NCBI GenBank assembly: GCA_023436395.1 | Contig: JAEZJJ010000065.1 | Coordinates: 1 to 59,139, forward strand | Length of the DNA stretch: 59,139 nt | Source of the DNA: Bacillota bacterium | Lineage (GTDB): Bacteria > Bacillota > Clostridia > Lachnospirales > Cellulosilyticaceae | Direction of reading: 5' to 3' | Notes under the pieces: model-generated | Seen by the model: the letters and a program-made list of their open reading frames with translations, nothing else | What the model was told of the DNA's origin: nothing | The model's database searches: none | Translations under genes and position numbers: made by a program | Shown: positions 52,661-59,139 of the stretch, in pieces | Layout of the letters: each line of letters opens with the position of its first letter | How positions within the stretch are numbered: position 1 is the first letter of the stretch

Positions 52661-54109
52661 ATGAAAAAAATACTATTTGTAGCTTCGGAGTGTGTTCCTT
52701 TTATTAAAACAGGAGGCCTAGCAGATGTAGTTGGAACTTTGCCTAAGATGTTTAATTCGGATAAGTATGATGTAAGAGTCGTTATCCCAAACTATACCTG
52801 CATACCTGAGCAATATAGAAATAATTTTGAGTATGTTACACACTTTTACATGGACTTAGGATGGTTTCAAGAACCAATTCATGTAGGAATTATGAAAACA
52901 GTATATGAAGGCATTACTTATTATTTTATTGATAATGAATACTACTTTAGTGGATGGGCACCTTATGGGACCATGCGATTTGATATAGAGAAATTCTGTT
53001 TCTTTAGTAAGGCAGCTCTTGCTATTTTACCTGTGATTGATTTTAAACCTAATGTCATTCATTGTCATGACTGGCAAGCTGCTCTTGTTCCAGTGTACTT
53101 AAAGACAATGTTTAATGAGAATCCTTTCTTTTGGAATATTAAAACAGTCATGACCATACATAACCTAAAATTCCAGGGTACTTGGGATGTAAAGACCATT
53201 AAAGGAATTACAGGACTTGCAGACTATGTATTTACGCCAGATAAATTAGAGTTTTATAAGGATGCTAATATGTTAAAAGGTGGATTAGTATATGCTGATT
53301 TCATTACTACAGTAAGTAACACCTATGCACATGAAATACAAATGCCATACTATGGAGAAGGACTAGATGGATTACTTCGTGCTAGAAGCCATCAACTCTG
53401 TGGTATTTTAAATGGTATTGACTATGAGGTATATGATCCAGTTACAGATGAAGCGCTCTATCAAAATTATTCGGCTCAGAATTTTAGAACTGAAAAAATT
53501 AAAAATAAACGTGGACTTCAAAAACAACTTGGTTTAGAAGTCAATGATAAAAAGATGATGATTGGTATCATTTCTAGACTTACAGATCAAAAAGGTTTAG
53601 ACCTTATTGATTGGGTTATGAATGGGATTTGTGATGAGCATGTACAGCTGGTAGTAGTAGGTACAGGAGATCCTCAGTATGAAAATATGTTTAAGCACTA
53701 TCAATGGATTATGCCAGAAAGAGTCTCAGCCAATATATACTATTCTGATGATTTGGCTCATAAACTTTATGCTGCAGCAGATGCACTTTTAATGCCATCA
53801 CGTTTTGAACCTTGTGGCCTTGCACAACTTATGGCACTAAGATATGGAACAGTCCCTATTGTTAGAGAAACAGGTGGATTAAAAGACACTGTACAACCTT
53901 ATAATGAATACGAAAAAACAGGTACAGGTTTTACTTTTGCAAATTATAATGCAGATGAAATGCTTTATGTTATCAATTATGCAAAGCGTATTTATTTTGA
54001 GCGTAAACGTGAATGGAACCAAATAATTGACAGAGGTATGCGCCAAGACTTCTCATGGGAAACCTCTGCTAAAAAATATGAACAACTCTATGATGAACTT
54101 GTTTGGTAA
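52661..54109 (+). CDS. glgA: Glycogen synthase (ADP-glucose type)
   Basis: A 482-residue GT5 glycosyltransferase of normal length. The N-terminal KxGGL substrate-binding motif is in PFIKTGGLADVVG (about 14-26). The second Rossmann domain carries GIISRLTDQKGLDL and the catalytic loop PSRFEPCGLAQLMALRYG. It adds glucose from ADP-glucose to alpha-1,4-glucan. It stands alone here without glgC or glgB, so glycogen genes are not clustered in this window. AAAGGAGAAAG precedes the start. Confidence 0.96.
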   Translation: MKKILFVASECVPFIKTGGLADVVGTLPKMFNSDKYDVRVVIPNYTCIPEQYRNNFEYVTHFYMDLGWFQEPIHVGIMKTVYEGITYYFIDNEYYFSGWAPYGTMRFDIEKFCFFSKAALAILPVIDFKPNVIHCHDWQAALVPVYLKTMFNENPFFWNIKTVMTIHNLKFQGTWDVKTIKGITGLADYVFTPDKLEFYKDANMLKGGLVYADFITTVSNTYAHEIQMPYYGEGLDGLLRARSHQLCGILNGIDYEVYDPVTDEALYQNYSAQNFRTEKIKNKRGLQKQLGLEVNDKKMMIGIISRLTDQKGLDLIDWVMNGICDEHVQLVVVGTGDPQYENMFKHYQWIMPERVSANIYYSDDLAHKLYAAADALLMPSRFEPCGLAQLMALRYGTVPIVRETGGLKDTVQPYNEYEKTGTGFTFANYNADEMLYVINYAKRIYFERKREWNQIIDRGMRQDFSWETSAKKYEQLYDELVW

Positions 54110-54146
54110 AGTTTTTAAAAGTAATCCTTAGAAGGTAGGTAGAATG

Positions 54147-54180
54147 AACCATCTCTTATTTATTAATAGGAGGTGGTTTT
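54147..54180 (+). terminator. Terminator after glgA
   Basis: A 13-bp stem with wobble pairs (54147-54159 with 54166-54178) followed by TT. Confidence 0.65.
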
Positions 54181-54296
54181 GATTTCTAATATGTATGCAA
54201 ATTGATTTGTGGTGCAAGTAGTATGCTAAAGTCAAAGGATATAAGGTGAAAAATTTAGCTTATGCCTAAAATGGATAAACGGAATGGGAGAGATAA

Positions 54297-55067
54297 ATGT
54301 TAGCATGTATAGATTGTTCACAATATGAATTATTACTATATGATGATTTTAGCGAGAAGGAGTTACAGCTTAAGTATTGGTTGCCCATATATTTACCACA
54401 ATGGAGTAAGCGAGAGAAGACAGTACCAAGCTACTATATTAAAGATAGTATACTAACATTATTCATTAAAGATGAACAAGAGCCATGGTGCCTAGAATGG
54501 AATGGACAAGTGAGAGTATCTAATATTCAAACAGGAGTGTTTTCTGGGGAAGTAGGAAGTACACAAGGGCAACATCATTTTACGAAGGGGTTAATTGTAC
54601 GTGAAAAACAAGAGAGAGAGATAAAGGTTGCAGTACAATATGGCTATGTCGAATGTCGTGTAAGGTGTAATTTGTCTGAAGAAAATGTAGCTGCAGTATG
54701 GCTGATAGGTGTAGAAGAAGAAAGACAACAATCAGCAGAAATTTGTTTGTTTGAAATTAAAGGATGGAATGTAAAAGAATCTAGTGCTGTCATTGGCTCT
54801 GGAGTACATCCATTTGGGGATGATGATATTAAGGATGAGTTTATTGAAAGAGAAACTGATATTAATATTGAAGCGTGGAATACATATGCATTAGATTGGT
54901 CAGAAAATGAAATCACTTTTTTTATAAATGGAGAAATAGTGCAAAAGATAGAACAAAGTCCTAATTATCCAATGCAATTAATGGTGAACTTATATGACCT
55001 TCAAAATAAGAAAAATGAAAATAATATCTTTGAAATAGATTATGTAGAAGTTTATCAAAGAAAATAA
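54297..55067 (+). CDS. GH16-like beta-glucanase-fold protein, no signal peptide, altered catalytic motif
   Basis: A 256-residue beta-jelly-roll protein starting without a signal peptide. YDDFSEKELQLKYWLPIYLP and QYGYVECRVRC are typical GH16 strands, as is TYALDWSENEITFFINGE near the end. The catalytic position reads EICLFE (E148-E153): both glutamates of the ExDxxE motif are kept, but the assisting aspartate is Cys150. I believe some Firmicute relatives share this Cys. Hydrolysis of beta-1,3/1,4-glucan is therefore uncertain; it may be a variant enzyme or binder acting inside the cell. The ribosome site is weak (GGGAGAG). Confidence 0.78.
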   Translation: MLACIDCSQYELLLYDDFSEKELQLKYWLPIYLPQWSKREKTVPSYYIKDSILTLFIKDEQEPWCLEWNGQVRVSNIQTGVFSGEVGSTQGQHHFTKGLIVREKQEREIKVAVQYGYVECRVRCNLSEENVAAVWLIGVEEERQQSAEICLFEIKGWNVKESSAVIGSGVHPFGDDDIKDEFIERETDINIEAWNTYALDWSENEITFFINGEIVQKIEQSPNYPMQLMVNLYDLQNKKNENNIFEIDYVEVYQRK

Positions 55068-55087
55068 TAGAGAGATAATGAATAGGT

Positions 55088-55125
55088 CCCCTGATTTTTT
55101 ATAATTAAGTAAAAAATCGGGGGAG
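55088..55125. terminator. Bidirectional terminator between the GH16-like and dCMP deaminase genes
   Basis: CCCCTGATTTTTT (55088-55100) pairs with AAAAAATCGGGGG (55111-55123), with wobble. Confidence 0.75.
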
Positions 55126-55139
55126 TTTTGTGTAAGGAA

Positions 55140-55649
55140 TTATTCGGGAATAAAAGAAAGTTCGATTTGATTAACTTGTGGTGTAAGACGAGTGAGTTTA
55201 ACTCCAGCAGCTGCAAACATTTTCTTAGAAGCCCTAACGGTATCAGTATTTGCATATTTATCAGAAAGGTAAATAACTTCTTTAATGCCACATTGAATAA
55301 TGGCTTTACAACATTCATTACAAGGGAAAAGGGCAACATATATTTTAGAACCTACTAAAGATTTCCCCCTAGCATTTAAAATGGCATTTAATTCTGCATG
55401 AACCACAAATGGATACTTAGTATCTAAAAAATCACCTTCACGTTCCCAAGGAAATTCATCATCTGAGCAACCTAAAGGAAGTCCATTATATCCAACACTT
55501 AAAATCGTATTCTCATTAGCAGCATCTTGATTAGCACCACTGACAATACAAGCTCCCACCTGTGTATTAGGATCTTTACTTCTCTTGGCAGCTAGTAAGG
55601 CAATTCCCATAAAGTAATCATCCCATGAAATATATTCTTGGCGTTTCAT
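55140..55649 (-). CDS. dCMP/cytidine deaminase family protein (ComEB-like)
   Basis: A 169-residue zinc deaminase. The zinc/catalytic motifs are VHAELNAIL (H84, E86) and FPCNECCKAII (C110, C113). YNGLPLGCSDDE is the substrate loop of dCMP deaminases. It converts dCMP to dUMP for thymidylate synthesis. TAGGAGGGA precedes the start. It diverges from nrdA, 267 bp away, which fits a deoxynucleotide-supply group. Confidence 0.92.
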   Translation of the reverse strand: MKRQEYISWDDYFMGIALLAAKRSKDPNTQVGACIVSGANQDAANENTILSVGYNGLPLGCSDDEFPWEREGDFLDTKYPFVVHAELNAILNARGKSLVGSKIYVALFPCNECCKAIIQCGIKEVIYLSDKYANTDTVRASKKMFAAAGVKLTRLTPQVNQIELSFIPE

Positions 55650-55916
55650 TCTATCCCTCCTAAAAATCTATAAATTTATACATAGTTATTATTTTTAGTA
55701 TATTATGATAGAGAGCACTTGTCCAATCCCTTCGTGGATAATGACTAAAATAAGATAAAGAATTTAGATGTTTTTGTATTAGCACTTTAAAATAAAGTTG
55801 TGTATAATAAGATTTATCTAGAAGATAATTATTATTGAATAAAAATATTTGTTTGTGAATAATTGTTTATAATATAAGTTAAAACAAATTGACAAACAAA
55901 ATAGGGAGTTGAAAAT

Positions 55917-58205
55917 ATGATTCAAATTAAAAAACGGGATGGTAGGTTAGAACCCCTTTGTGCTAGTAAAACCAAGAAGATGGTGGAATTTGCTTGTCGT
56001 AACTTAGAAGGGTGTAACCCTATAGAACTAGAATTAGATGCAAAAATTCAATTTAGAGATAAGATGACAACGAGAGAAATTCAGAAGGTACTTATTCAAA
56101 CTGCCATTGAAAAGGTGATACAAACTAATGAGGATGCTTACGGAAATCAAGTTAGGCAAACACATATTAACTGGCAATATGTAGCAGCTAGGCTTTTAGT
56201 GTATGACTTATATAAGGAAGCAGCTATAAATAGAGGTTACACCCACTTTGGTTATGGGGATTACAAGTTTCTTTATGAGGCGCTTATTGAAAAAGGACTT
56301 TATGGTGCTTATTTAAAGGAAAAATATTCAGATGCGGAACTGACAGAATTAGCAACTTATATTAAACCTGAAAGGGATGACCTTTTTAACTATGAGGGTA
56401 TCAAGCTTCTGGCAGATCGCTACTTAGTGAAAGGCTATCAAGGAGAAGTTATGGAACTTCCACAAGAACGCTTTATGACTATTGCTATGCATTTAGCTAT
56501 TCCAGAAGGTGAGCAAAAGGTATATTACGCTAAGCAGTTTTATGACCTATTGAGTCAGCTTAAAGTAACAGTAGCTACCCCTACTTTAGCAAATGCAGGA
56601 ACAGCCTATTATCAACTAAGTAGCTGTTTTATTTCTACGGTGGGAGATAATCTTTGGTCTATCTATGATGTGAATCAAAAGTTTTCACAAGTCTCTAAAC
56701 ATGGTGGCGCATTGGGAATCTACTTAGGGAAGGTAAGAGCCTTAAATAGTGAAATTAGAGGACATAAACGTTCATCGGGAGGAGTCATTCCTTGGGTGAG
56801 ACTCTATAATGATACTGCAGTGGCAGTTGACCAACTAGGAAGAAGAAAGGGAAGTGCTTCTGTAACATTAGATATTTGGCACAGTGATTTATATGATTTC
56901 CTAGAACTTAAAACAAATAATGGGGATGATAGAAGGAAGGCTCATGATATTTTTCCATCTATTAGTATTCCAGATCTTTTTATGGAAAGACTCCTAAGAA
57001 GAGAAAACTGGAGCTTATTTGATCCTTATATGGTACATAAAGAAATGGGCTTTTATTTAGAAGATTATTTTGATGATGAAGAGGATAAGGCCTTTACAAT
57101 GCACTATGAAGCGTGTGAAGCTAATGAAAAATTAGAACGTATTACAGTGCCTACCTTAGATATTATGAAGAAAATCATGATGAGTGCAGTGGAGACCGGT
57201 ACGCCTTTTATCTTTTTTAGAGATACAGTGAACAAAGCAAACCCTAACAAGCATTTAGGCATGATTTATGCTTCAAACCTATGTCATGAAATTGCACAAA
57301 ATATGAGTGCAAGTGAGTTGTTACAAGATGAGCTAGTAGAAGTTAATGGAGAGATGGAGGTACATACCCGTATAAAGCCAGGAGATATGGTAACGTGTAA
57401 CTTAAATTCCGTTAATTTAGGAAAGGTAGAAAGAGAAGAACTTAAGGAAACCATTCCATTACAAATTCGGATGTTAGATAATGTCATTACCCTTAATAAG
57501 CTACCAGTAAAAGAAGCAGAGCTTACCAGTGATCGCTATAGAGCGATAGGATTAGGAACAAGTGGTTATCATCATTATTTGGTGAATCATGGTATCTCAT
57601 GGGAAAGTGAAGAACACTTAAAGGTTGCAGATGAATTATTTGAAGAAATTGCTTATGAAGCCATTAGAGGTTCTATGGAACTAGCTAAGGAGAAGGGGGC
57701 TTATCCAGGTTTTGAGGGGTCTGAATGGCAAACAGGTGTCTATTTTGAAAGAAGGGGATATACCTCATCAAGATGGCAAGAGCTAAGAGAAGAGGTTAAA
57801 AAATATGGCCTACGTAATGGCTATATTATGGCTGTGGCACCTACAGGAAGTACCTCCAATATTGCCAATACAACAGCAGGGATAGATCCTATTTTCAAGA
57901 AGTTTTTTATTGAGGAGAAAAAGGGAAGTTTCACTCCAAAGGCAGCACCTGATTTATGTGCAGAGAACTTTTGGCTCTATAAAGAAGCACATCATATCAA
58001 CCAAAGTTGGAGTATTAAAGCTTGTGGGATAAGACAGCGTCATATTGACCAAGCTCAGTCTTTTAACTTATATGTCACACCAGAGGTAAAAGCAAAAGAT
58101 ATCTTGCAAATGTATATTGATTCTTGGCAAGAAGGAGTGAAAACCCTATATTATGTCCGTAATCAGTCACTAGAAACAGATGAGTGCACAAGTTGTTCAA
58201 GCTAA
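55917..58205 (+). CDS. nrdA: Class Ia ribonucleoside-diphosphate reductase, alpha subunit
   Basis: A 762-residue enzyme of full NrdA length. An ATP-cone lies at 1-90 (KKRDGRLEPLCASKTKKMVE). Active-site residues are present: the first redox Cys in QLSSCFISTVGD, the radical Cys with Asn and Glu in SNLCHEIAQNMSA, and the second redox Cys in TCNLNSVNLG. The Tyr pair for radical transfer is in VKTLYYVRNQSLE, and C-terminal shuttle cysteines are in DECTSCSS. It reduces NDPs to dNDPs with NrdB. The ATP-cone suggests dATP inhibition. It lies 15 bp before nrdB. I saw no convincing NrdR box upstream. Confidence 0.96.
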   Translation: MIQIKKRDGRLEPLCASKTKKMVEFACRNLEGCNPIELELDAKIQFRDKMTTREIQKVLIQTAIEKVIQTNEDAYGNQVRQTHINWQYVAARLLVYDLYKEAAINRGYTHFGYGDYKFLYEALIEKGLYGAYLKEKYSDAELTELATYIKPERDDLFNYEGIKLLADRYLVKGYQGEVMELPQERFMTIAMHLAIPEGEQKVYYAKQFYDLLSQLKVTVATPTLANAGTAYYQLSSCFISTVGDNLWSIYDVNQKFSQVSKHGGALGIYLGKVRALNSEIRGHKRSSGGVIPWVRLYNDTAVAVDQLGRRKGSASVTLDIWHSDLYDFLELKTNNGDDRRKAHDIFPSISIPDLFMERLLRRENWSLFDPYMVHKEMGFYLEDYFDDEEDKAFTMHYEACEANEKLERITVPTLDIMKKIMMSAVETGTPFIFFRDTVNKANPNKHLGMIYASNLCHEIAQNMSASELLQDELVEVNGEMEVHTRIKPGDMVTCNLNSVNLGKVEREELKETIPLQIRMLDNVITLNKLPVKEAELTSDRYRAIGLGTSGYHHYLVNHGISWESEEHLKVADELFEEIAYEAIRGSMELAKEKGAYPGFEGSEWQTGVYFERRGYTSSRWQELREEVKKYGLRNGYIMAVAPTGSTSNIANTTAGIDPIFKKFFIEEKKGSFTPKAAPDLCAENFWLYKEAHHINQSWSIKACGIRQRHIDQAQSFNLYVTPEVKAKDILQMYIDSWQEGVKTLYYVRNQSLETDECTSCSS

Positions 58206-58220
58206 AGGAGGAGAGAAACA

Positions 58221-59139
58221 ATGTTAAAAAAACGCATATTTAATGAACTAGGGGACCGTGGAACACAGCAAATAATTAATGGGAATACCACTAATCTAAG
58301 GGAGTGGAATCGTATCAAGTATGATTGGGCTCAAACGTTATATCGCACAATGCTCAATAACTTCTGGATTCCAGAGGAGATTGCTTTAAATGAAGATGTA
58401 AAAGGCTTTCCTTTCTTAACAGATGGAGAACGTCATGCCTTTGATAAAATTATAGCTTTTCTCAACTTTTTGGATTCTATTCAAAGTGAAAACTTACCCC
58501 ATTTATCTCGCTATATTACAGCACCAGAAGTCACTTCACTGCTTAATATTCAGGCCTTTCAAGAAGAGATTCATGCTCAGAGTTATTCTTATATTCTAGA
58601 TACTGTGACCAATCCAGTAACTCGTGATAAGATTTATGACCAGTGGAGAGAAGATGAAGAACTTCTTAAGAGAAATCGATTTATTGCAGATATCTATGAA
58701 CGTTTTAATGAAGAGCCAAATGACAAAAACTTTTTAAGAGCCATTATGGCGAACTACATTTTAGAAGGAATCTACTTTTATTCAGGTTTTAGTTTCTTCT
58801 ACACCTTAGCAAGACAAGGCAAAATGACGGCAACAAGTACCATTTTTAAATATATTAATAGGGATGAGATTACTCATCTTGTCGTTTTTCAAAATATCAT
58901 TAAAGAATTAAGAAAAGAAAACCCAGATATCTTTAATGAAAGTATAGAAGCAGAACTAAGAGAGATGATGAGAACAGGTGTAGAGCATGAAATTGCTTGG
59001 GGACAGTATGTAACAGCTAATGAAATTATGGGAATTAATAATGATTTAATCGAACTATATATAAAATATCTATCCAATCAACGGCTTAAAGCCATTGGAA
59101 TGGAAGAACTCTATCCAGAGGTTACTCATCATCCTATGG
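58221..59139 (+). CDS. nrdB: Class Ia ribonucleotide reductase beta subunit (partial, cut by window edge)
   Basis: The frame starts MLKKRIFNELGDRGTQQIIN after AAAGGAGGAGAG and stays open to the window end (306 codons). Di-iron ligands and radical Tyr align with E. coli NrdB: D85 in FLDSIQSEN, and E115, H118 and Y122 in FQEEIHAQSYSYIL. Later ligands lie in ANYILEGIYFYSGF and INRDEITHLVVFQ. It generates the tyrosyl radical used by NrdA, which requires oxygen for assembly. That is notable in a presumed anaerobe. The C-terminus is outside the window. Confidence 0.95.
   Translation, partial: MLKKRIFNELGDRGTQQIINGNTTNLREWNRIKYDWAQTLYRTMLNNFWIPEEIALNEDVKGFPFLTDGERHAFDKIIAFLNFLDSIQSENLPHLSRYITAPEVTSLLNIQAFQEEIHAQSYSYILDTVTNPVTRDKIYDQWREDEELLKRNRFIADIYERFNEEPNDKNFLRAIMANYILEGIYFYSGFSFFYTLARQGKMTATSTIFKYINRDEITHLVVFQNIIKELRKENPDIFNESIEAELREMMRTGVEHEIAWGQYVTANEIMGINNDLIELYIKYLSNQRLKAIGMEELYPEVTHHPM

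Noticed and set aside
55650..55916. NrdR boxes upstream of nrdA
   Set aside because: AT-rich sequence with some TTGT repeats, but no pair of sites matching the ACACWATATWGTGT-like consensus.
1..59139. tRNA, rRNA, CRISPR arrays, transposases and prophage genes
   Set aside because: None were recognised on reading. A tRNAscan or CRISPR search was not possible.

Overview
The window reads as chromosomal DNA of an anaerobic, probably spore-forming, low-GC Clostridia member, most likely in or near Lachnospirales (Cellulosilyticum-like is my best guess, from general gene style only). Signs are the AT-rich sequence, strong AGGAGG-type ribosome sites, a clostridial butanol-dehydrogenase-type alcohol dehydrogenase, a K+-dependent membrane pyrophosphatase, ferredoxin-type proteins, a PdaA-type cortex deacetylase and a PurO-type IMP cyclohydrolase. 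No rRNA, tRNA, CRISPR array, intact transposase or phage gene was recognised.

Positions 1-9.6 kb: an edge-truncated F420-ligase-like gene diverges from a LysR regulator. Then come an alcohol dehydrogenase, a sirtuin, a purine permease on the minus strand, and a ZTP riboswitch ahead of a two-gene operon that performs the two PurH reactions as separate proteins (AICAR transformylase and PurO-type IMP cyclohydrolase). A divergent DJ-1/PfpI and WYL-regulator pair follows. Positions 9.6-12.4 kb hold a DUF1538-type membrane protein translationally coupled to a tandem PII-like protein, then a short remnant of a TetM/EF-G-like gene. Positions 12.4-17.6 kb carry a ProX-type prolyl-tRNA deacylase, an alpha/beta esterase, a condensation-fold acyltransferase, a zinc-ribbon membrane protein, pdaA, a phosphodiesterase gene cut by a premature stop, and a 41-residue ORF.

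Positions 17.7-31.2 kb: an MBL-fold hydrolase, ferritin, a C_GCAxxG_C_C redox protein, a large repeat/FN3 surface protein, an ABC-2 exporter with its own two-component system, a lipoprotein, and helD behind a structured leader. Positions 31.3-39 kb: pepT, a decayed thiamine-pyrophosphokinase-like fragment, two unknown proteins, a hotdog thioesterase, hppA and a secreted beta-propeller protein. Positions 39.4-43.2 kb: a four-domain CoA-disulfide-reductase/rhodanese/TusA/DsrE fusion, a ferredoxin with a small membrane Fe-S protein, and a frameshifted P-type ATPase remnant.

Positions 43.2-52.5 kb form an export block: a MacB-like permease, ATPase and lipoprotein adaptor, a NarL-type two-component system, then a second permease-ATPase-permease set. 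The right end carries glgA, a cytoplasmic GH16-like protein with an altered catalytic motif, dCMP deaminase, nrdA and the start of nrdB. The last three form a deoxynucleotide supply group.

The items I would look at first are the DUF1538/tandem-PII pair, the structured helD leader, the esterase/acyltransferase/DUF6320 operon, and the ZTP-controlled split PurH. Three gene remnants and one nonsense-interrupted gene suggest some recent gene decay. All family assignments come from reading motifs by eye; no database search was run.
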